DNA from: Thermococcus sp.
GTDB taxonomy: Archaea > Methanobacteriota_B > Thermococci > Thermococcales > Thermococcaceae
Assembly (NCBI GenBank): GCA_027062125.1
Contig: JAMOTW010000006.1
Coordinates: 1 to 13,817 of the forward strand
Reading direction: 5' to 3'
DNA length: 13,817 bases
Shown: positions 6,136 through 12,834 of the stretch, piece after piece
Numbering within the stretch: the first letter of the stretch is position 1
Layout: each line of letters opens with the position of its first letter
Notes under the pieces: model-generated
Told to the model about the DNA's origin: nothing
Databases searched by the model: none
The model's input: only the letters and a program-made list of their open reading frames with translations
Made by a program: the position numbers and the translations under genes

Positions 6136-6654
6136 ATGAACGCGAGGGACGTTTCCTTTGCGGGGCTCTTCGCGGCCCTGACGGCGGTCGGGGCGCAGAT
6201 AACGGTTCCCATTGGCCCGGTACCCTTCACGCTCCAGGTCCTCCTCGTCCTCCTGAGCGGCCTCGTTCTCGGCTCGAGGCTCGGCCTCCTGAGCCAGCTG
6301 GTCTATCTCGTGGCAGGTGCAGTCGGTTTTCCAGTCTTCGCCGGCTTCTCCGGCGGCTTCGCCCACATCTACGGTCCGACCGGGGGCTACCTGCTGGCCT
6401 TCCCGATAGCCGCGTTTCTGGCAGGTTACCTGACGGAAAAGAGCGGGGATAATGTCTGGGGGATGGCTCTCGGCTCGCTCCTCGGAGTCGCGGCCATATA
6501 CCTCCTCGGCTGGCTTCGGCTTGGTCTCTTCCTTGCCGGTGACTTCGAGAAGGCCTTTGCCCTTGGTGTGCTCCTCTTCGTGCCGTTCGACGTGCTCAAG
6601 GCCGCGGTGGCGGTGGGGATTGGGAAAAGCGTGAGAAAAATGGTTGAGGTGTGA
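6136..6654 (+). CDS. bioY: Biotin transporter S component BioY
   Basis: 172 residues. BioY family hallmarks are clear: PIGPVPFTLQ near residues 24-33, GLVLGSRLGLLSQLVYLVAGAVG after it, the FSGGFAHIYGPTGGYL segment around 70, and FVPFDVLKA near the C-terminus. Six membrane helices are likely. BioY binds biotin with high affinity and works with EcfT and EcfA, which are encoded divergently 48 bp away. I chose ATG 6136 over the in-frame GTG at 6127, because the GGTGG at 6126-6130 is better placed as its ribosome-binding site. Confidence 0.95.
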   Translation: MNARDVSFAGLFAALTAVGAQITVPIGPVPFTLQVLLVLLSGLVLGSRLGLLSQLVYLVAGAVGFPVFAGFSGGFAHIYGPTGGYLLAFPIAAFLAGYLTEKSGDNVWGMALGSLLGVAAIYLLGWLRLGLFLAGDFEKAFALGVLLFVPFDVLKAAVAVGIGKSVRKMVEV

Positions 6655-6658
6655 TGGC

Positions 6659-7038
6659 TCACGGAGTGCCCATCGCTTCCCCCAGTATTCCCACCGCCCC
6701 TTTCTGGTGGAGCGCGGCCTTCCTGAGGTCTATGAAGATGTATATCCTCGGGAAGTTGGCTATGACCGGTCCGTACTGGCTGGCGTTGGCGTAGTAGTCC
6801 GCGGCGGTTCCGTTCTCCATGATGGCCAGGGTGAGTGTCTCGTTGTCCACTCCTCCCTCGACGGCCTTCGGATAGAGCTCGTTGAAGGACTCGAGGTTCC
6901 TCTGATACCGGATGTAGTAGTAGAAGTTGAAGAGCATGACATCTATCCCCTTCGGGGTCGGCGGCTGCCAGGCCCTATAAAGGCCATCAAACTGAAAATA
7001 ACAAGCAGCGATAGAGCTGCGCCAAAAAATCTTCTCAT
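6659..7038 (-). pseudogene. Small secreted or membrane-anchored protein gene, frameshifted
   Basis: Two reading frames appear to belong to one gene. From ATG 7038, preceded by GAGGGG, the frame encodes a signal-peptide-like start (MRRFFGAALSLLVIFSLMAF), then runs to a TAG at about 6945. The next frame continues from the same spot (AWQPPTPKGIDVMLFNF) to the stop at 6659, giving about 100 more residues with sequons NET and NAS and an IYIFIDLRKA strand. Adding one G to the GGG at 6973-6975 (minus strand) would join them into a protein of about 126 residues. Either the gene is broken, or this is a sequencing error or programmed shift. I do not recognise the family. GTTTTAAG at 7111-7118 is a likely TATA box. 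Confidence 0.6.
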
Positions 7039-7110
7039 AGGCATCCCCTCTTGGACTCTGGACAAAAGAGAAGTCTCTCCTGCCCCTGATTACCTTACGC
7101 TCTCATACTA

Positions 7111-7118
7111 CTTAAAAC
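7111..7118 (-). promoter_or_regulatory. TATA box of the frameshifted secreted-protein gene
   Basis: GTTTTAAG on the minus strand predicts a transcript start near 7088, leaving a leader of about 50 nt before ATG 7038. An intact promoter would favour recent rather than old inactivation. Confidence 0.4.
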
Positions 7119-7145
7119 TTCTCTAAGAATTTGGGGAATTTCTAA

Positions 7146-7742
7146 TCAAATATGACTAAAGCCTTCCAGCGTCTCCTCGGCAAAGCGGACATCAAAGGAG
7201 TTCTTCACCTTGAAAAAGCTCAGCGTCACCTTGGGGTTCCTCTTCGCAAGCTCCTCGATGGACAGCGGTTCGTAGTCGAGGAACTCCGTTATCCTGCTCA
7301 GACTTCTGTAACCCTCTGCCAGGGCCGCGTTTATCGCGTCTTCCAGGGCATCGGGCTCATAGACCGCATGCGTGACCTCGGCCGTTCCGTCCTTCCAGAC
7401 GGGTATCAGAGCCTCCGGCTCGTTCTCGTAGAAGAGCCCGGTCATGTAGTTCACGAGGAAGGGCATTATCAGGGGCATGTTGCCCTCGGCCAGGAAGAAC
7501 GGCTCCCCGGGGAGGACTTTCAGGAGGGCCTCCATCCTGCTCCTCGCGGAAACGGGAAGGGGATTCGAGACGTGGAGGGAATAAGTCCTGAGCTTGTCCT
7601 TTCTGACCACCGTGATGACTTCGTCTATCCTCTTGCTCATTAGGAGACGTTTCTCGGTGAGCTTAACAACCGGCTCATCCGCAACGGGGAGGGTGTAGTT
7701 TTCCCACCGCTTTTCTGGGAAGGCCAGGATTATCCCGAGCAT
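7146..7742 (-). CDS. MobA-like nucleotidyltransferase (molybdopterin guanylyltransferase family), divergent active site
   Basis: 198 residues, about the size of MobA. The N-terminal strand (LGIILAF) and the order of later elements fit the NTP_transf_3 fold. AEGNMP at 85-90 occupies the place of the usual GDMP metal site, AEVTHAVY at 121-128 fits the family's plhavY segment, and FFKVKNSFDVRFAEE at 176-190 fits the closing F-x-N-x-N-T-x-x-D-x-x region. Two key features are altered: the glycine-rich LAGGxSxRxG nucleotide loop reads LAFPEKRWENY, and the metal Asp is Asn88. A pterin-guanylyltransferase role in tungsten cofactor synthesis is possible from family knowledge, but the catalytic changes make another role or inactivity equally possible. 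The ATG appears leaderless. Confidence 0.65.
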   Translation of the reverse strand: MLGIILAFPEKRWENYTLPVADEPVVKLTEKRLLMSKRIDEVITVVRKDKLRTYSLHVSNPLPVSARSRMEALLKVLPGEPFFLAEGNMPLIMPFLVNYMTGLFYENEPEALIPVWKDGTAEVTHAVYEPDALEDAINAALAEGYRSLSRITEFLDYEPLSIEELAKRNPKVTLSFFKVKNSFDVRFAEETLEGFSHI

Positions 7743-7763
7743 GGTTTCCGTCTCAACTCGCCC

Positions 7764-7784
7764 TTTAAAAATCCAGCGTTTCGA
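7764..7784 (-). promoter_or_regulatory. TATA box of the mobA-like gene with upstream TCGAAACGCT motif
   Basis: TTTTTAAA (7764-7771) is centred 26 bp before the ATG at 7742. TCGAAACGCT (7775-7784, minus strand) precedes it with a 3-nt gap, the same arrangement as before the peptidase gene. Confidence 0.55.
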
Positions 7785-7793
7785 AATTTTGCA

Positions 7794-7928
7794 TGTGTTC
7801 CGTTGCTGGAACCTGACAAATCTGCCGATGCTTCTTGGCAGAGTTATCCGAGCCCATATCCGGAACTCAAGAACGTCTACCCCGAACGCATCGAGGGGGC
7901 AAAGAAGGTTCTGAACTACACGCTTTGA
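7794..7928 (+). pseudogene. Probable 3' remnant of a lost gene
   Basis: The plus-strand frame ending at TGA 7926-7928 encodes a plausible C-terminus (WQSYPSPYPELKNV, then YPERIEGAKKVLNYTL) with codon use typical of this genome (AAG, AAC, GTC, TAC, GAG). It has no start codon or ribosome site: upstream it runs into the mobA-like promoter at about 7760. It looks like the tail of a gene whose front was deleted. It overlaps the end of vapC by 13 bases. I do not recognise the parent family, and the left limit is arbitrary. Confidence 0.4.
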
Positions 7929-8242
7929 AGTTTCAGCCCCTCAAACTCTTCCTTTATCCATTCAAAGTGCTTGTCATTCGTGACGAGCGTCAGCTCCCGG
8001 TTCATTGCAACCGCAGCAACTATCGCATCAATCGCTGGAACGGGCGTTCCCTTCTTGACCATTGCCTGAGATATCTTGATTGCGAGCAAGTAATCTTCGA
8101 GGCTCGGCGTTATCACGGTCAGGTTTAGTTCAAGCGCCCTCGGGAACTCCACGACGTTGAGAACCGTTGTGTACCCTTCGAGCTTCTTGCGGGATTTTAC
8201 CGCCTCAATCAGGACGTTGGTGTCGTAGAGAGCCTTTTCCAT
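7916..8242 (-). CDS. vapC: VapC toxin, PIN-domain ribonuclease
   Basis: 108 residues. The four acidic PIN residues are visible: Asp7 in LYDTNVLIE, Glu32 in NVVEFPRAL, Asp72 in AIDAIVAAVAM, and Asp90 in LVTNDKHFEWI. VapC toxins are magnesium-dependent RNases held inactive by VapB. At 108 residues it is shorter than the common 125-135; the helical stretch between Glu32 and LTVITPS is reduced, but no catalytic residue is lost. The start ATG lies 34 bp inside the 3' end of the antitoxin gene, so the two are translationally coupled. The target RNA cannot be told from sequence. Confidence 0.9.
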   Translation of the reverse strand: MEKALYDTNVLIEAVKSRKKLEGYTTVLNVVEFPRALELNLTVITPSLEDYLLAIKISQAMVKKGTPVPAIDAIVAAVAMNRELTLVTNDKHFEWIKEEFEGLKLQSV

Positions 8243-8481
8243 TCGGCATCCCTCGTTTTCTTGAGCGCCTCCTCGTACTCTTCAACAGGCGTGCTCTCAA
8301 GCTCTTTCCTGAAGTCCTCGCCAATGAGCGAGAGCAGTTCATCCGAGCTGAGCTCCTCGGCCTCGATTTTGGCTAAATACTCCGCTATGGCCTTTCTCGC
8401 CACTTCACTCCACTTTATTTCCGGGTGCTTCTTCATTCTCCGGTAGAGGTCGGGCGGGACGGAGAGGGTTATGTTCGGCAT
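8209..8481 (-). CDS. vapB: VapB antitoxin, ribbon-helix-helix type
   Basis: 90 residues. The N-terminus NITLSVPPDLYRRMKKHPEIKW followed by SEVARKAIAEYLAK is a ribbon-helix-helix DNA-binding unit (strand, then two helices). The C-terminal acidic helices (about 40-80, rich in Glu, Ser, Leu) are the usual toxin-binding part. A GGTGATG ribosome site at 8484-8490 supports the ATG. An 18-bp palindrome overlaps its own TATA box, the expected autoregulatory operator. The gene overlaps vapC by 34 bp. Confidence 0.88.
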   Translation of the reverse strand: MPNITLSVPPDLYRRMKKHPEIKWSEVARKAIAEYLAKIEAEELSSDELLSLIGEDFRKELESTPVEEYEEALKKTRDAEWKRLSTTPTS

Positions 8482-8498
8482 GCCATCACCACACAGAA

Positions 8499-8521
8499 AT
8501 ATGTGAGTTCACGTATTTAAG
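8499..8521 (-). promoter_or_regulatory. vapBC promoter and operator palindrome
   Basis: ATATGTGAGTTCACGTAT at 8499-8516 is a near-perfect 18-bp dyad (7 of 8 arm positions match around a GT centre). It overlaps the minus-strand TATA box CTTAAATA at 8514-8521, with the transcript start predicted near 8491. VapB dimers bound here would block the basal factors. Confidence 0.65.
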
Positions 8522-8550
8522 GGTTGTGAAAAGAGAGGGACTGAGAGAAA

Positions 8551-10449
8551 TTACCCCTTCAGCCACCTCTCCATCCACCCAACAATCAGCTCAAGCCTCT
8601 TGACCCTGTGCTTCGGCTTTCCGCCCCTGCTGAGGTCGTGGTTCTCCCCCGGGAAGAGGGCGAGCTCAACCGTCTTGCCGAGGTATTTGAGCACCGTGTA
8701 GAACTGAAGAGCCTCGGGTAGCCAGCAGCGGTAGTCCTCCATCGAGTGGATTATCAGGAGTGGAGTTTCGACGTTCGGCGCGTACTTCAGCGGGCTCTTC
8801 TCCCAGTAGCCGTCGGTATTGCTCCACGGGTCGCCGCCTATCTGGTCGGGTGCGAAGAAATAGCCGATATCCGTCGTCCCGAAGAAGCTCACCCAGTTGG
8901 ATATTGAGCGCTGGGTTACCGCCGCTTTAAAGCGCTTCGTGTGGCCGACTATCCAGTTGGTCATGAAGCCGCCGTAGGAACCGCCCGTAACGCCGAGCCT
9001 TTCCCCGTCGATGAAGTCGAAGCGCTTCAGTGCTTCATCAACGACCTCCATGAGGTCCTGATAATCCCTCTCCCCGTAGTGCTCCCTTATGTCAGCGAAC
9101 TCCTCGCCATAGCCGTCGCTGCCGCGCGGGTTGGAGAATACCACGACGAAGCCCTTAGCAGTTAAAACGTGGAACTCGTGCATGAAGGAGTAGCCGTAGG
9201 CCGTCTTCGGCCCCCCGTGGATCTCAAGAACCGTGGGATACTTCTTTCCGGGCTCAAAGTCAACGGGCTTCATAACCCACGCGTCTATCTCAGCGCCGTC
9301 GCTGGCCTTGACCTTGAAATGCTCCGGCTTGGAAAGCTTATACTCCTTTATCCAGCCGTTGAAGTCCGTGAGCTTTTTCTCCTTTCCATCCCTGAGAACG
9401 TAGAGCTCCGTCGGAATGACCGCGTCTTGGGCGGTGAAGGCTATGTAGTCGCCGATTGCGAAGCTCTCAACGCTCCTGTCGCCGCCAATGACGCGCTCTA
9501 TCTTTCCTTCAAGATTCACGCGGAAGAGGTTGGCCCTTGGACCATCGGTTGCGACATAGTAAACCCAGCCGTCTCTGAAAACCAGTTCTGCCCTCTGGCT
9601 TCCCCTGACGTCGCAGTTCAGGGAGTTGTATGCAGCCCTGTCGAGTTCCGCGGTGAGCTTCCTCATCTCGCCCGTCTCGGGGTTGTAGTGATAAATGTGG
9701 GTGTTCGTCGGAATCCCGCGCTCGCGGGTGTTGGCCTTGAGGATGAACGTGCCGTCGTCGAGGGATATGAAGTCCTGAACGCTCCACTCGCCTGGGGTTA
9801 GTCTCTTCGCCTTCCTGCCCTCAAGGACGTAGAGGTCGCTCACCATCGGCTTCCTTTCGCGGTCTTCTTGAGCTATGAAGTAGAGCTTGCCGTTGTGGAA
9901 GCGGATCTGGGAGACGTCGAGGTTCTTGGGGGTTACCCGCCTCTTCCTGCCCGTCTCAAGGTCAACGAGATAGACGACGCTCCTCTTGCCGTAGACCCAG
10001 CCGACGCCGTTAAACCAGAAGGGAATCTCCTTGATGATGTGGACGTCGTCCTTCGGTTTTTTCTCAACCTCTACCGGCGTGACGACCGCTATGCTCTTCC
10101 CGTCCTCGGTGAAGCGGATGTTCTTGATTCCGTACTTGAACTTCGCCAGAAGCCTCGCCTCACCGCCATCGGCAGGAATAACGTACAGCTCGGCCTCCTT
10201 GCTCTCCCTGTCTCGCTTTGATGTGAAGGCTATCAGCTTCCCGTCCGGTGAAAAGCGCGGGTTTCCATCCTTCTTTCCAGAGGTGAAGGGCTTAACTTTC
10301 CTGCCGTCGTAGAGGTAGAGCCTTGAGAAGTAGTCGTCCTTTTCAACACTTATCTCCGTTACCTGGAAAACGAGCTTTCTTCTGAAGGCGTCTATGTTCC
10401 CAACGAGCTTGAACTTTTCGAGGTCTTTAGTATCCAATCCCTTAGCCAT
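8551..10449 (-). CDS. Acylaminoacyl peptidase (S9C prolyl oligopeptidase family)
   Basis: 632 residues from ATG 10449, matching the size of Pyrococcus acylaminoacyl peptidases. An N-terminal beta-propeller (about 1-370) shows repeated blade motifs such as PRFSPDGKLIAFTSKRD. A C-terminal alpha/beta hydrolase follows with Ser491 in GGSYGG, Asp572 in MEDYRCW and His604 in GENHDLSRGG; spacings of 81 and 32 fit the family triad. EIHGGP marks the oxyanion region. It removes acylated N-terminal residues from peptides in the cytoplasm; no signal peptide is seen. The frame runs on to 10527, but GGTGG at 10455-10459 and a TATA box at 10481-10488 fix the start at 10449. Confidence 0.93.
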   Translation of the reverse strand: MAKGLDTKDLEKFKLVGNIDAFRRKLVFQVTEISVEKDDYFSRLYLYDGRKVKPFTSGKKDGNPRFSPDGKLIAFTSKRDRESKEAELYVIPADGGEARLLAKFKYGIKNIRFTEDGKSIAVVTPVEVEKKPKDDVHIIKEIPFWFNGVGWVYGKRSVVYLVDLETGRKRRVTPKNLDVSQIRFHNGKLYFIAQEDRERKPMVSDLYVLEGRKAKRLTPGEWSVQDFISLDDGTFILKANTRERGIPTNTHIYHYNPETGEMRKLTAELDRAAYNSLNCDVRGSQRAELVFRDGWVYYVATDGPRANLFRVNLEGKIERVIGGDRSVESFAIGDYIAFTAQDAVIPTELYVLRDGKEKKLTDFNGWIKEYKLSKPEHFKVKASDGAEIDAWVMKPVDFEPGKKYPTVLEIHGGPKTAYGYSFMHEFHVLTAKGFVVVFSNPRGSDGYGEEFADIREHYGERDYQDLMEVVDEALKRFDFIDGERLGVTGGSYGGFMTNWIVGHTKRFKAAVTQRSISNWVSFFGTTDIGYFFAPDQIGGDPWSNTDGYWEKSPLKYAPNVETPLLIIHSMEDYRCWLPEALQFYTVLKYLGKTVELALFPGENHDLSRGGKPKHRVKRLELIVGWMERWLKG

Positions 10450-10480
10450 AGAAACCACCGAAGTAATTCGGTTCTTTTCG

Positions 10481-10501
10481 TATAAAAGCTTAGCGTTTCG
10501 A
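10481..10501 (-). promoter_or_regulatory. TATA box of the peptidase gene with upstream TCGAAACGCT motif
   Basis: CTTTTATA at 10481-10488 predicts a start near 10458, next to the GGTGG ribosome site. The 10-mer TCGAAACGCT (10492-10501, minus strand) is 3 nt upstream of the box, as in the mobA-like promoter. Confidence 0.6.
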
Positions 10502-10537
10502 TGGTTGTCTCCGCGACGTGTTTGCAACTGCGAAAGG

Positions 10538-10545
10538 TATTTAAG
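10538..10545 (+). promoter_or_regulatory. BRE/TATA box of the three-gene membrane protein operon
   Basis: CGAAAGG at 10531-10537 followed by TATTTAAG is a textbook archaeal BRE/TATA pair. It is centred 26 bp before ATG 10568, so the first gene may be leaderless, although GTGAT at 10556-10560 could act as a ribosome site. Confidence 0.65.
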
Positions 10546-10567
10546 AACATCAACAGTGATTGTTGTG

Positions 10568-11704
10568 ATGAAACTCTTTACGAGAAGATGCCTCGCGGTG
10601 CTCGTGATGGCCGGTGTGATCCTCCTGACCGTCGCCCAGTGGTGGAGCTATCGCCAGGTGGGCGAGGTTCTGGAGGACTATCCCATGGCCGGTACGATGA
10701 CGGGCTACGTCGTGGAAAAACGCCCCCTAATGCCTCACCTTTACGTGAGCTCTCTAAGGGGGCGCATAGTCGGCTACAGGTACGACCCGGACACCGGAAG
10801 TTATCTCGTTGTTGTCGAGGGAAAGATGGAAGGATCCAGGAACTCGGAGGAGTACCTGGAACTGCTGAATATCACCCGCGAGAGGTACTTTACCCACCTC
10901 AACATGACGGCTGAGGACCTCACCGTCTGGTGCGACACTAAGAACGAGTCGTACCTCAACAAGGCGGCCTTTGACTTAGTCCGCTCATTACCGTGGAAGG
11001 TCGATCTGAGCGCCTTGGAGCGTTCGGAGAACAGAACCCTTGTAATCGTGGGGCCGCCCTACCCGTACGCCGTCCTGTACTCCTCCGGTTCGGCCTGGTA
11101 TCTGGGGACTGCCCTGCTTCTCATAGCCCTCGCGATTTACATCCTCCACTCCGCGCCTGAGGTGGTTGAGTTTGTCTCCAGGAGAAAGACCTGGCTGGGA
11201 GTTCTCCTCGTTGGCTTGGTGGTTTTCGCGAGTCTGAGAGACTCTGGAGAAGATCCACTGATGAATCTGGGCCCGATGTGGTGGACCAGCAATGGGGACT
11301 GCACCCGCGTTACTTACGCCGTCGTTAGAAACGAAAAAGTGGACGATGCGCTGATCGACGCCATCAAAGTGGCCAAGGACTGGAAAGTTTACGGAAGAAA
11401 GAGGGCACGGGCGGTGGTGTTGCTCCTTCCTCCAGACGAGGCGGAAAACCTCGTCGGCAGGTTGAAGGAAGTGACCACGGTCAAGGCCGTTTCCGTTCAG
11501 CTTCGCGCCAGCAGGAGAGAAGAAAAGTGGGAAAAAGCGCTGGTTCCGGCTTATCAGGACCTGTTGGACCTCTACGGTGATGTTCTGCCCGAGGAGGTCT
11601 TCGTGGCCCTCCTGAACGTTTCTCAAGAAATGGTTGGGACTGATCGCGTAATTTATCCAAACTGCGGCGACATGAGGGTGGTTCGGATAATCCTGGAGGG
11701 GTAG
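10568..11704 (+). CDS. Uncharacterised three-helix membrane protein A of a paralogous surface-protein operon
   Basis: 378 residues from ATG 10568; the upstream frame extension lies across the promoter and is rejected. Helix 1 (about 8-26) acts as signal anchor. An outside domain of about 150 residues follows, with sequons at Asn101, 112, 126 and 155. Helices 2 and 3 (178-195, 209-223) flank a basic turn SRRK. The last 155 residues are again outside, with Cys245, Cys366 and sequon Asn350. The segment GYRYDPDTGSYLVVVEGKM (69-87) recurs in protein C and the C-terminal domain resembles that of protein B. No enzymatic motif or known family was recognised. It is first in an operon with B and C. Confidence 0.75.
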   Translation: MKLFTRRCLAVLVMAGVILLTVAQWWSYRQVGEVLEDYPMAGTMTGYVVEKRPLMPHLYVSSLRGRIVGYRYDPDTGSYLVVVEGKMEGSRNSEEYLELLNITRERYFTHLNMTAEDLTVWCDTKNESYLNKAAFDLVRSLPWKVDLSALERSENRTLVIVGPPYPYAVLYSSGSAWYLGTALLLIALAIYILHSAPEVVEFVSRRKTWLGVLLVGLVVFASLRDSGEDPLMNLGPMWWTSNGDCTRVTYAVVRNEKVDDALIDAIKVAKDWKVYGRKRARAVVLLLPPDEAENLVGRLKEVTTVKAVSVQLRASRREEKWEKALVPAYQDLLDLYGDVLPEEVFVALLNVSQEMVGTDRVIYPNCGDMRVVRIILEG

Positions 11705-11706
11705 TG

Positions 11707-12819
11707 ATGAGAAAGAAATCAAAGGTGGCATTTGCTCTGGCCTTTCTCCTTGTGGTCCTTCCGTTTTTGGACTATGGCATAGCCCAGTTTCTCCTTAGGG
11801 ACGTGCCCGATGCTCCAGTGCTCGTGGTTACCCCCGTAACTTACGGCATCTACTTCCCAAAGACCTACGCCATCATCGAGGCCGAGAGGAACGGGGAGAT
11901 ACTATGGAAGGCCAGCTATACTCTCCACGTCAGAACAGAGGGAAACCTCAGCCTGCCCGTTGTGTACGATCACAGGCCCAAAATTCAGGAGCTGATCCAT
12001 AACCGTTCTATGGAGATGGAGCGGATCCTTGAGGAGATAAAAGAAAACAAGGGCAACTGGAACGGTAGCGAGCTTTACCTTAAGCTCTCCAACGTGATCT
12101 GGCTAAACGAGAGCATAGCCGAATCCAGGGAGGGTCTCAACGAGGCGACGGTCGAGCTGTTCCCCGTGGCGGGTCAGGGGTGGACACTCCTTCAGGCTCT
12201 TGTGATAACCCTGGCAGGAATAGCCTTTGCCTTTGAGATAAAGGACTTCGCCGATAGGAAACCGACAACAGCTTTTGTTGTTGCGGTGATTTTCGCATTT
12301 CTCCTCTTCGCTGGCTACACCTTCGTCTTCACGGGCTATCCGTTCCACGCGCGGCACTCGTCAATCCCTGACGGATTCCTCGCTGGAGTTCAGCCGGTGG
12401 AGCGGAATTCCACAGTTAGTCCTCCCTGTCTCGAGGACTGGTACGTCGGGGCGACGCCGGAGGTGGAGAAAACATTTCTGGAGCACCTTAGGGACAACCC
12501 TCCGGTGCGTGCAGAGGATCCGGAGTATTACGTCCACGACCTGGAGCTTTGGCTCAACGAGAGCGAAAGGGACGCGCTTTTCTCAGAACTTGAGAGCCTC
12601 GGTGTTGTGTGGGTCCGGGACAGGGAATGCCAGGATCAGGAGCGCCTGCGCCATTTGGATGAGGTTGAAAAACTCGGTCTGGAACTCCTGGACAGGGGCT
12701 ACATAGACGAGAGGGACTTTCATGACCTTGAGGCGTTTATAGACGCCGAGCGGAAACGGGTAATGGAAATGAAGTTTCCAGCCAGGTACAGGATTTGGGT
12801 TCACTTCACGGGTAGCTAA
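11707..12819 (+). CDS. Uncharacterised three-helix membrane protein B of a paralogous surface-protein operon
   Basis: 370 residues. The ATG at 11707 follows the protein A stop by two bases, with GGAGGGGT at 11695-11702 as ribosome site; a GTG at 11704 is the alternative. The topology matches protein A: anchor helix 7-28, an outside domain with sequons at Asn80, 99, 119 and 134, helices 159-178 and 188-210 around a charged turn (KDFADRK), and an outside C-terminal domain with sequons Asn234 and 284 and Cys241 and Cys308. That C-terminal part has strand-helix-strand (DLELWLNESERDALFSELES), then long charged helices (309-352) and a final strand. The same order appears in protein A. No known family was recognised. 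Confidence 0.75.
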   Translation: MRKKSKVAFALAFLLVVLPFLDYGIAQFLLRDVPDAPVLVVTPVTYGIYFPKTYAIIEAERNGEILWKASYTLHVRTEGNLSLPVVYDHRPKIQELIHNRSMEMERILEEIKENKGNWNGSELYLKLSNVIWLNESIAESREGLNEATVELFPVAGQGWTLLQALVITLAGIAFAFEIKDFADRKPTTAFVVAVIFAFLLFAGYTFVFTGYPFHARHSSIPDGFLAGVQPVERNSTVSPPCLEDWYVGATPEVEKTFLEHLRDNPPVRAEDPEYYVHDLELWLNESERDALFSELESLGVVWVRDRECQDQERLRHLDEVEKLGLELLDRGYIDERDFHDLEAFIDAERKRVMEMKFPARYRIWVHFTGS

Positions 12820-12834
12820 CGGGGAGGGTGGGCG

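Noticed and set aside
7835..8128. 97-codon plus-strand frame
   Set aside because: It reads antisense through vapC with Arg/His/Asn-rich sequence; the coding-like signal on this strand is in a different frame and ends at 7928.
9169..9801. 210-codon plus-strand frame inside the peptidase gene
   Set aside because: Antisense shadow of a clear conserved gene, with no ribosome site or promoter.
10450..10527. Longer start for the acylaminoacyl peptidase
   Set aside because: The extra 26 residues cross the TATA box and ribosome site of the gene, and the 632-residue form matches the family.
10394..10567. N-terminal extension of membrane protein A, open upstream to 10394
   Set aside because: It runs antisense through the start of the peptidase gene and across both promoters; the TATA box at 10538-10545 points to ATG 10568.
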